From Desulfobulbaceae bacterium (GTDB lineage Bacteria; Desulfobacterota; Desulfobulbia; Desulfobulbales; UBA5123): 6,000 nt of DNA. The notes beneath the pieces are model-generated. The model worked only from the letters and a program-made list of their open reading frames with translations. It was not told the DNA's origin and did no database searches. The stretch covers positions 1-6,000 of the forward strand of contig JAOUHH010000180.1 of assembly GCA_029865195.1 (NCBI GenBank), written 5' to 3'. The translations under genes and the position numbers were made by a program. Positions 1 through 6,000 of this stretch are shown here, piece by piece. Position 1 is the stretch's first letter; each line of letters begins with the position of its first letter.

Positions 1-2220
1 GCCGACGCTGACAAGGATTTTTTCTTTCAGGTCGCCCTGCTCGACGCCAGGTTACTTTGTGGCGAGGAGCGGTTGTTCGTGGAACTTGAAGAACGTTACC
101 GGCGTGGGTTTGTCGAGGGACAACGCCGCGCCTTCCTGAAAAACATGACCACCAGTCGCCGACAGCGACAGCAACGATTCGGCATGCACAGCTATCTTCT
201 CGAACCGCACATCAAGGAAAGCCGTGGCGGCCTGCGCGATATCCACGCCATGCTGTGGACCGCCAAGGCCCTCTTCGGCTTCTCGAGCCTTGAGGATCTG
301 CGGGAGGCAGGATTGCTCTCCGAACAGGAACGGCAGGATTTCACCGATGCCTGGGACCACCTGGTAAGAATCCGCAACCGCTTGCACTACCTCAGCGGCC
401 GCAAGAACGATCAACTCTACTTCGAATATCAGGAAGAGATGGCAAACGACCTGCAGTTTCGCAACACCAAGGATTTGCTCGGGGTGGAGCAATTCATGCG
501 CGATCTGTACGGGCATCTGCAGAGAGTCGCCATCGCCACCGACCTTTTCTTCGAGCACGTCGAGGAATCGCTGGCCCATGCCGGCAGTCCCGCCATCGCC
601 CTGGCGGGCATCCCCGCCAACGGCATCGCCAGCCGTCACGGCCATATCCACCTTGACCTCGACGACGCGGCGCGGCTGCAGAGCAGGCCATATCTGCTCA
701 TGCAGCTCTTCGCCCAGGCGGCGAAGAACGGAATGCCCATCCACTATCGGACCAAGAAGATGGTCACCGCCAACCTGCACCTGATCGACGACCGGGCGCG
801 CGTATCCAAACGGATGCGCAAGGCATTTCTCGCCGCCCTTACCCCAACCGGCGATCCGCTGCCGATCCTTACCACCATGCTGGAAACCGGGCTGCTCACC
901 GCCTACCTCCCGGAACTGGCCAATGTTGCCTCCCTTGCCCAGCATGATGTGTATCATATCTACACCGTCGACCGGCACCTCCTGCAAACCGTCGCGGAGA
1001 CGGCGCGCCTGCGGCAGACCGAAGCCGCAACCTTCGCGGCCGTCTCCTCGCCAAACGTCCTTTTCCTTGCCGCCCTGCTGCACGACATCGGCAAGGGCCA
1101 GGGCGGCGACCACTCCGAAATCGGCGCCGAACTGGCCGCGCAGATCGGCACCCGCATGGGCTTGACCGACAGCGAGGTTGCCGATCTTGAATTTCTGATC
1201 CGCAACCATCTCTTTCTCACCGACACCGCCCTCCGGCGCGATCTTGAGGACGAATCGTTCATCATCCGCTGCGCCCGCCGGATCAAAGGCCAGAACCGCC
1301 TCGACATGCTCTACCTCCTCTCCATCGCCGATGCGCGGGCCACCGGCCCCACCGCCTGGAACGACTGGAAGGCGTCCCTGCTCCTGGAACTCTATCAGCG
1401 CATCACCAATCTCCTCGGCCACGCCGACCTCGCTGCCACGCCCGATCAGCATCTCGACGTGGACTGGATGCGCTCCCGAATCGCCACCCTGCTTGCGCCC
1501 TCCCCCCCCAAGGCCATCAACGAGATCCTCAACCGGTTGCCCGACCAATACCTGCTCAGCTTCAGCCCCGAGGAGGTCGTGGAACACTTGACGATGCACC
1601 GCCGCCTCCATGACGAGAAGGCCCTGCTTGAGGTATCGGGCCAGGGCGAGGTGTGGACCATCCGGATCATGGCCAAGGATCGGCCCGGCCTGCTGGCCAA
1701 GATATGCGGCATCCTGGCGCTCCACAACCTGACCGTGATGGCGGCCCAGATCTGGACCTGGCCCGACAACACCGCCGTTGACGTCATCAAGGTCCGCTCC
1801 CAAGCCGGTGATGCCGATCACGACCGGATCCTGGCGAAACTTGCCGATGATCTCAATCTCGCCCTGGCCAACCGCCTGGCCCTGGCCCATCGCCTGGTTG
1901 AGAAACGGCCGGTGACGCCGACACGCCACCAGCGCATGGGCGTACGCCCCAAACCGCGGGTCCAGCTCGACAACACCACCTCCGACCGCTATACGGTCAT
2001 CGAGGTGTTCGCCGACGACCACCCGGGACTCCTCTACGACATCACCAGATGCCTGGCGGACCTGGACATCAATATCCACCAGGCGAAAATCGCCACCGAG
2101 AAAGAAAGACTGGTCGATGTTTTTTACGTTCTTGACAGCGAGGGGAATAAGATCAAAGATGCTCTTTTCCATCAAGAAATATGCAGAGCGCTGCTCCATG
2201 TCGCCGGCAACAACCGGTGA
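1..2220 (+). CDS. glnD: GlnD, bifunctional PII uridylyltransferase / uridylyl-removing enzyme (5' end missing)
   Basis: GlnD uridylylates PII proteins (GlnB/GlnK) when glutamine is low and removes UMP when glutamine is high, acting as a cytoplasmic glutamine sensor. The frame is open from base 1 and gives 739 residues before the TGA. The family is usually about 850-900 residues, so roughly the first 120-150, holding the GG and DxD catalytic motifs of the nucleotidyltransferase, lie outside the window. Visible in order (window residues): the LLDARLL end of the nucleotidyltransferase core (13-19); the GlnD helical UTase region with KESRGGLRDIH (72-82); the HD hydrolase domain with HIYTVDRH (319-326) and LLHDIGKGQGGDHSEIG (359-375), whose His-Asp pair is intact; ACT 1 near 552-600 (KDRPGLLAKICGIL); ACT 2 near 664-714 (DDHPGLLYDITRCL). 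The ACT pair is the expected glutamine-binding module. The TTG at 73 is an internal Leu codon in conserved sequence, not a start. A C8 run at 1502-1509 is read in frame. GSIII lies 144 bases downstream on the same strand. Confidence 0.96.
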   Translation, partial: ADADKDFFFQVALLDARLLCGEERLFVELEERYRRGFVEGQRRAFLKNMTTSRRQRQQRFGMHSYLLEPHIKESRGGLRDIHAMLWTAKALFGFSSLEDLREAGLLSEQERQDFTDAWDHLVRIRNRLHYLSGRKNDQLYFEYQEEMANDLQFRNTKDLLGVEQFMRDLYGHLQRVAIATDLFFEHVEESLAHAGSPAIALAGIPANGIASRHGHIHLDLDDAARLQSRPYLLMQLFAQAAKNGMPIHYRTKKMVTANLHLIDDRARVSKRMRKAFLAALTPTGDPLPILTTMLETGLLTAYLPELANVASLAQHDVYHIYTVDRHLLQTVAETARLRQTEAATFAAVSSPNVLFLAALLHDIGKGQGGDHSEIGAELAAQIGTRMGLTDSEVADLEFLIRNHLFLTDTALRRDLEDESFIIRCARRIKGQNRLDMLYLLSIADARATGPTAWNDWKASLLLELYQRITNLLGHADLAATPDQHLDVDWMRSRIATLLAPSPPKAINEILNRLPDQYLLSFSPEEVVEHLTMHRRLHDEKALLEVSGQGEVWTIRIMAKDRPGLLAKICGILALHNLTVMAAQIWTWPDNTAVDVIKVRSQAGDADHDRILAKLADDLNLALANRLALAHRLVEKRPVTPTRHQRMGVRPKPRVQLDNTTSDRYTVIEVFADDHPGLLYDITRCLADLDINIHQAKIATEKERLVDVFYVLDSEGNKIKDALFHQEICRALLHVAGNNR

Positions 2221-2253
2221 CAGCGGCGGCCCAACGATAACGGACACCCCAGA

Positions 2254-2317
2254 GCCCCGCGCCATGCCGGCCGGGCCTGACACCAAAACCCATTCCCTTT
2301 TGCTGATGGCGCGGGGC
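2254..2317 (+). repeat. Perfect 12-base inverted repeat in the glnD-GSIII gap
   Basis: GCCCCGCGCCAT at 2254-2265 is the exact reverse complement of ATGGCGCGGGGC at 2306-2317, with a 40-base spacer. The spacer also holds a small nested repeat, CAAAA (2284-2288) against TTTTG (2298-2302). In RNA the outer arms could form a very stable GC-rich stem in the leader of the GSIII message, ending 47 bases before its start codon. No T run follows the right arm, so it does not look like an intrinsic terminator. It could instead be a 3'-end stabilising or processing structure for glnD mRNA, a leader structure, or a spaced protein-binding site. The repeat is directly visible; any role is inference. Confidence 0.6.
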
Positions 2318-2348
2318 GTGGTTAACAGACACCACAGGAAAATATTTC

Positions 2349-2355
2349 AAGGAGG
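2349..2355 (+). promoter_or_regulatory. Strong ribosome binding site of the GSIII gene
   Basis: AAGGAGG lies nine bases before the ATG at 2365, a near-ideal Shine-Dalgarno and spacing. It fixes the start at 2365 rather than at the next in-frame ATG (2446), which would remove conserved N-terminal sequence. It fits an efficiently translated message. Confidence 0.88.
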
Positions 2356-2364
2356 CAGAACAAA

Positions 2365-4488
2365 ATGTACAAGCAATGTAACTGTGCCGAAGGCAACATC
2401 ACCGTCCCCCAGCTGTTCGGCGGTAATGTCTTCAACGACAAGACCATGAAGGAGCGGCTGCCCAAGGAGACCTACAAGGCGCTCAAGAAAACCATCGACA
2501 CCGGCTCGGCACTCAAGCCCGAGGTGGCCGCGGTGGTGGCCAACGCCATGAAGGATTGGGCCATCGAGAAGGGCGCCACCCACTACACCCACTGGTTCCA
2601 GCCGCTCACCGGCACCACTGCCGAGAAGCACGACTCCTTCATCGCCCCCACCAACGACGGCGGCGTGATCATGGAGTTCTCCGGCAAGCAGCTCATCCAG
2701 GGCGAGCCCGATGCCTCCTCCTTCCCCAGCGGCGGCCTGCGGGTCACCTTCGAGGCCCGCGGCTACACCGCCTGGGACTGCACCTCCCCCGCCTTCCTGA
2801 AAGAGGACGCGGTCGGCGACGTCACCCTCTGCATCCCCACCGCCTTCTGCTCCTACAAGGGCGAGGCCCTGGACAAGAAAACGCCGCTGCTGCGCTCCAT
2901 GACCGCCGTCTCCAAGCAGGCGCTCCGGGTACTGAAGGCCATGGGCAACACCACCTCCACCCACGTCAACTCCACCGTTGGCGCCGAGCAGGAGTATTTC
3001 CTGGTGGAGAAGGAGTACTACCTCCAGCGGCTCGACCTGATGACCTGCGGCCGCAGCCTCTTCGGCGCTCCCGCCCCCAAGGGCCAGGAGTTGGAAGACC
3101 AGTACTTCGGCGCCATCAAGGACCGTGTCTCCGCCTACATGAAGGACCTGGACATCGAACTGTGGAAGATGGGCATCACCTCCAAAACCAAGCACAACGA
3201 GGTGGCCCCCGGCCAGTTCGAGATGGCCCCGGTCTTCACCACCACCAACATCGCCGCCGACCAGAATCAGCTGGTCATGGAGACCATGCAGAAGGTGGCC
3301 CTGCGCCACGGCATGGTCTGCCTGCTGCACGAGAAGCCCTACGCCGGCGTCAACGGCTCGGGCAAACACAACAACTGGTCGCTCTCCACCGACGACGGCA
3401 TCAACCTGCTCGAACCCGGCCAGACCCCCGAGGACAACGCCCAGTTCCTGGTCTTCCTCTGCGCGCTCCTCAAGGCCGTTGACACCCATGCCGACATCAT
3501 GCGCGGCACCTGCGCCAGCTCCGGTAACGACCATCGCTTGGGTGCCAACGAGGCCCCGCCGGCGATCATCTCGGTCTTCCTGGGCAAGGAGCTCTCCGAC
3601 GTGTTGGAGAACCTGGCCGCCGGCAAGAAGATCTGCAAGAAGGACGTCTGTGATTTCCTCAGAATCGGCGTTGACAGCCTCCCCGACCTGCCCAAGGACA
3701 ACACCGACCGGAACCGGACCTCACCGTTTGCCTTCACCGGCAACAAGTTCGAGTTCCGGATGTGCGGTTCCTCTCAGTCCATCTCCGGCCCCAACGTGGC
3801 ACTCAACACCATCGCCGCCGAGGCCCTTGACGAGATCGCCAACCGGCTCGAGAAGGCCAAGGACGTCAACGCCGAGATCCTGGCCATCATCAAGGACACC
3901 GTCAAAAAGCACGGCCGGATCATCTTCAACGGCAACAACTACTCCGACGAGTGGGTCAAGGAAGCAGCCAAGCGCGGTCTGCCCAACGTCAAGTCCTCCC
4001 CGGACTCCATCAAGAGCTTCGTCACCGACAAGGCGATCAAGCTTTTCGCCAAGTACAGCGTGCTCAGCAAGGATGAGTTGCACTCCCGCTACGACATCTA
4101 CACCGAGCAGTACGCCAAGCACATCAACATCGAGGCACTCACCGCCATCCAGATGGTCAAACGCCAGTACCTGCCGGCGGCCATCGAGTTCATGACCCAG
4201 TTGGGCACCTCGGTCAGCGTCGTCGGCAAGGCCTGCTCGGTACAGAAGAACCTGCTCGCGCAGGTGGGCAAGCTCGCCGACTCGGCGGCCAAGAAGCTGG
4301 CCACCCTGGAGAGCGAGGTCGCCAAGGCCCAGAAGATCGACAAGGTCGACAAACAGGCCGCGGCGTACCGCGACAAGGTCTTTACCGCCACGGTCAGCCT
4401 GCGGGCGGACATCGACGCCATTGAGGAGCTCATGCCCCGCTCCCTCTGGCCGGTACCGACCTACAGCGACCTGATGTTCAAGCTGTAA
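2365..4488 (+). CDS. glnN: Type III glutamine synthetase (GSIII)
   Basis: Makes glutamine from glutamate, ammonia and ATP in the cytoplasm; GSIII enzymes are large dodecamers. The 707 residues match the GSIII size (about 700-730) and far exceed GSI (about 450-470). The N-terminal GSIII region is clear: LFGGNVFND (17-25), MKERLP (28-33), the segment around HWFQPLTGTTAEKHDSFI (76-93). Catalytic-core motifs follow: GAEQEYF (206-212) with metal-binding type Glu; KHNEVAPGQFEMAP (276-289); NGSGKHNNWSLST (330-342), a GSIII hallmark of the ammonia/glutamate site; RLGANEAPP (391-399); NRTSPFAFTGNKFEFR (450-465). The last 70-90 residues look helical and rich in Ala, Lys and Glu, ending with the conserved-looking PRSLWPVPTYSDLMFKL. 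No GSI-type adenylylation loop (NLYDLP-like) is seen. The first residues, MYKQCNCAEG, form a CxC-bearing tail before the conserved part. Codons are strongly biased to C or G endings (AAG, GAG, ACC, AAC), more than in glnD, suggesting high expression. A strong RBS precedes it and a terminator follows. The symbol glnN is used for GSIII in some taxa; glnA is also seen in databases. Confidence 0.97.
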   Translation: MYKQCNCAEGNITVPQLFGGNVFNDKTMKERLPKETYKALKKTIDTGSALKPEVAAVVANAMKDWAIEKGATHYTHWFQPLTGTTAEKHDSFIAPTNDGGVIMEFSGKQLIQGEPDASSFPSGGLRVTFEARGYTAWDCTSPAFLKEDAVGDVTLCIPTAFCSYKGEALDKKTPLLRSMTAVSKQALRVLKAMGNTTSTHVNSTVGAEQEYFLVEKEYYLQRLDLMTCGRSLFGAPAPKGQELEDQYFGAIKDRVSAYMKDLDIELWKMGITSKTKHNEVAPGQFEMAPVFTTTNIAADQNQLVMETMQKVALRHGMVCLLHEKPYAGVNGSGKHNNWSLSTDDGINLLEPGQTPEDNAQFLVFLCALLKAVDTHADIMRGTCASSGNDHRLGANEAPPAIISVFLGKELSDVLENLAAGKKICKKDVCDFLRIGVDSLPDLPKDNTDRNRTSPFAFTGNKFEFRMCGSSQSISGPNVALNTIAAEALDEIANRLEKAKDVNAEILAIIKDTVKKHGRIIFNGNNYSDEWVKEAAKRGLPNVKSSPDSIKSFVTDKAIKLFAKYSVLSKDELHSRYDIYTEQYAKHINIEALTAIQMVKRQYLPAAIEFMTQLGTSVSVVGKACSVQKNLLAQVGKLADSAAKKLATLESEVAKAQKIDKVDKQAAAYRDKVFTATVSLRADIDAIEELMPRSLWPVPTYSDLMFKL

Positions 4489-4516
4489 TCTCCGCTCCAC
4501 GCAGCACCATATAGAG

Positions 4517-4552
4517 AAGGAGGCGGCCCGCAACGGGCCGCCTCCTTTTTTT
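4517..4552 (+). terminator. Intrinsic (Rho-independent) terminator after the GSIII gene
   Basis: A perfect 14-bp stem (4517-4530 pairing with 4534-4547) closes a three-base CAA loop. Its core is GGAGGCGGCCCG / CGGGCCGCCTCC, followed by seven Ts (4546-4552) that overlap the outer pairs. It begins 29 bases after the GSIII stop codon. On the reverse strand the stem is not followed by a T run, so it acts in the + direction only. It ends the GSIII transcript and separates the sensor gene. Confidence 0.95.
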
Positions 4553-4584
4553 GTCTTCCCCCTTTTCCGTCCGGAAGGGCGCAC

Positions 4585-4613
4585 TGGACAACCAGGCGGC
4601 CATTTACTAAGAT
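4585..4613 (+). promoter_or_regulatory. Candidate sigma-70-type promoter for the Cache sensor gene
   Basis: TGGACA (4585-4590) matches the -35 consensus at five of six bases and TAAGAT (4608-4613) matches the -10 at four of six, with exactly 17 bases between. Transcription would start near 4620, leaving a leader of about 30 bases before the ATG at 4652. Its position just after a strong terminator and just before a new gene supports it. A short imperfect hairpin or dyad (4562-4579, TTCCG..CGGAA core) lies directly upstream. The assignment rests on consensus match and placement only. Confidence 0.55.
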
Positions 4614-4651
4614 AGAGCCTATCCACCAACGACAGGGGCCCAGACACCCAC

Positions 4652-6000
4652 ATGACCAACCAGCGGCAAAAAAGCTTCGGCAACCTCTATCGCATCAGCC
4701 TTTTCAGCATTCTGGCCCTGCTCGCTCTCACCATGGGCCTGTTCTGGCTCTACCACGAATACGACAGCCATCTCGCCACCCTCGCCAAGATGCGCGACAA
4801 CTATATCGCCTCCCGCAAACAGGAGGTGAGGCAGCAGGTCAACACCCAGATCAGCGACATGCGGTTCCAGGTAGCCACGGTTGAATCTCGCCTGCGTGAC
4901 GACCTGCGGGCCCACACCAAAAACGGCTGGGCCATTGCCGACAACATCTACCGCGCCAACAAAGGCATCCTGCGCGACGCCCAGATCAAGAAACTGATCA
5001 TCGAGGCCCTGATGCCGCTCCGTTATTTCAACGGCCGCGGCTATTACTGGATTCTCGACACCGACCACAATCTGGTCGCCCACCCCTTCCGGCCAGACTT
5101 CATCGGCAAAAGCGAGGCGGACACCGTTGACCGGCAGGGCAAGAAATTCATCCGCGACTTCATCCGCGTGGCCCAAGAAAACGAAGAGGGCGGCTTTGTC
5201 ACCTATTATTGGAACAAGCCCGAGGTCAGCGATCGCCTGCACATCGAACAGGGTGAGAAGAAGATCGCCTTTCTCAAGCTGTTCAAGCCCTACGGCTGGG
5301 TAATCGGCTCCGGCGAATACGTCCGCGACGTGGAGCAAGAACTGCAGGAGCAGTTTCGGGCCCGCCTCAACGCCATTCAATACGAGACCAAGGGCTACAT
5401 CTTCACCCACACCTACGACGGACTCTGCCTCTCCCATGTCAACAAAAGCAATGTCGGCGTCAACCGCTGGAACTACCAAGACGCCAACGGCATGAAGGTG
5501 GCGCAGGAGATCATCCGTGCCGGCCAGCAACCGGGCGGCGGATTTATCGAGTATATCGCCTCCATCGACCCCGTCACCAAACAGCCGGCCAGAAAGATGA
5601 GCTACGTCAACGCCTTTCCGGAATGGCAATGGGTGCTCGGCGCCGGGGTCTATCTCGACGACATCGACGCGGCCCTGGCCTCACTCCGGCAGGATATGCT
5701 CCGCGAGCTTTACCACCGGGCCGCAATCACGGTGGTTCTGATTCTCCTGGCCCTCGCCCTCTGCTACAAGATCAGCCACTTGCTCAGCAAGCGACTGACC
5801 CGCGAACTGGAACTCTTTTCCAATTTTTTCAAACAGGCCGCCGCCAACCCGGAACGCATGGACGCCGACCGCATATCCATCACCGAATTCGCCGCTCTGG
5901 CCCGCGCCGCCAATCAGATGATCGACGAACGGCAAAAAATCCACGCCGACCTGCAACAAGCCAAGGAGGTGTGGGAAAAATCATTCAACGCGATCAGCGA
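4652..6000 (+). CDS. Double-Cache (Cache_2-type) transmembrane sensor protein, 3' end missing; probable sensor kinase or related PAS-containing signalling protein
   Basis: A membrane sensor with an extracytoplasmic ligand-binding region; 449 codons are visible and the frame is open to the window edge. Layout: short basic N-terminus; TM helix 1 about 14-34 (signal anchor); helical stalk about 40-120; first Cache module about 121-225 with GRGYYWILDTD (128-138), HPFRPDFIGK (144-153), DRQGKKFI (160-167), FVTYYWNKP (182-190) and GWVIGSGEYVRDVE (215-228); second Cache module about 240-338 with GYIFTHTYDG (248-257), HVNKSNVGVN (262-271) and WQWVLGAGVYLDDID (325-339); TM helix 2 about 357-374; a HAMP-like linker about 375-430 (EFAALARAANQMIDERQ); then QAKEVWEKSFNAIS, which resembles the helix entering a PAS domain. 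Output is cut off: histidine kinase is likeliest, GGDEF/EAL or chemoreceptor possible. Cache_2 modules often bind small carboxylates or similar metabolites; the ligand here is unknown. ATG 4652 is the first start codon after an in-frame TAG (4613-4615); the only SD-like sequence (AGGGG, 4634-4638) is rather far, so translation may be modest. Confidence 0.9.
   Translation, partial: MTNQRQKSFGNLYRISLFSILALLALTMGLFWLYHEYDSHLATLAKMRDNYIASRKQEVRQQVNTQISDMRFQVATVESRLRDDLRAHTKNGWAIADNIYRANKGILRDAQIKKLIIEALMPLRYFNGRGYYWILDTDHNLVAHPFRPDFIGKSEADTVDRQGKKFIRDFIRVAQENEEGGFVTYYWNKPEVSDRLHIEQGEKKIAFLKLFKPYGWVIGSGEYVRDVEQELQEQFRARLNAIQYETKGYIFTHTYDGLCLSHVNKSNVGVNRWNYQDANGMKVAQEIIRAGQQPGGGFIEYIASIDPVTKQPARKMSYVNAFPEWQWVLGAGVYLDDIDAALASLRQDMLRELYHRAAITVVLILLALALCYKISHLLSKRLTRELELFSNFFKQAAANPERMDADRISITEFAALARAANQMIDERQKIHADLQQAKEVWEKSFNAIS

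Noticed and set aside
73..75. TTG as a possible start codon of glnD
   Set aside because: The frame continues upstream to base 1 with conserved GlnD sequence (LLDARLL), so this is an internal leucine.
2242..2255. Possible sigma-54 promoter (GG-N10-GC) upstream of GSIII
   Set aside because: Only the GG and GC spacing fits; the surrounding bases (CGGACAC, AGAGCC) match the TGGCAC and TTGC boxes poorly. I saw no better sigma-54 site in the gap.
52..2286. Very long open frame on the - strand opposite glnD (744 codons)
   Set aside because: It mirrors glnD codon by codon, gives a Gly/Val/Asp-rich sequence with no recognisable domain, and is a common by-product of GC-rich codon bias. The + strand GlnD motifs are unambiguous.
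2254..2317. Inverted repeat in the gap as an intrinsic terminator of glnD
   Set aside because: The loop is 40 bases and no T run follows the right arm, so it does not fit the intrinsic terminator pattern.
2322..2348. Possible sigma-70 promoter just upstream of GSIII (TTAACA then TATTTC)
   Set aside because: The -35 match is good, but the -10 is weak and its spacing is short. Transcription would begin inside or after the Shine-Dalgarno.
2347..3534. Long - strand open frame opposite the GSIII gene, with a similar one at 3721-4683
   Set aside because: Low-complexity Gly/Val/Leu-rich products opposite a highly conserved enzyme. The second crosses the terminator. Both are shadows of biased codon use.
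4619..5629. Long - strand open frame opposite the Cache sensor gene
   Set aside because: The + strand frame has ordered TM and Cache motifs and is open to the window edge; the antisense product has no recognisable features.

Overview
This is a compact, GC-rich bacterial window with all genes on the + strand. It holds three genes: the 3' part of glnD (PII uridylyltransferase/uridylyl-removing enzyme), a complete type III glutamine synthetase gene, and the 5' part of a double-Cache membrane sensor gene. I infer a Gram-negative, Proteobacteria-like host. A Desulfobacterota (deltaproteobacterial, Desulfobulbales-like) genome is my best guess, from the style of the GSIII and of the Cache_2-type sensor, but a similarity search would be needed to confirm it.

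Layout. Bases 1-2220 encode GlnD from inside its nucleotidyltransferase region to the stop, with the HD domain and both ACT domains present. A 144-base gap follows. It has no recognisable terminator, but it carries a perfect 12-base inverted repeat and ends in a strong Shine-Dalgarno. Bases 2365-4488 encode the 707-residue GSIII, followed by a textbook intrinsic terminator at 4517-4552. The 163-base gap after GSIII also holds a good sigma-70-type promoter candidate (4585-4613) for the sensor gene, which starts at 4652 and runs off the right edge.

How they fit together. GlnD senses glutamine and sets the uridylylation state of PII proteins, while GSIII makes glutamine, so the first two genes form a small nitrogen-assimilation module in which the enzyme's product is the regulator's signal. 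They may be co-transcribed, since nothing between them looks like a terminator. The sensor gene lies beyond a strong terminator and has its own promoter candidate, so it is probably a separate unit with no demonstrated link to nitrogen control.

Nothing here is clearly a new system, and there is no sign of mobile elements, CRISPR or RNA genes. The most interesting points are the inverted repeat in the GSIII leader, the GlnD-GSIII pairing, a C8 tract in glnD between its enzymatic and ACT regions, and the unidentified ligand and output of the sensor.
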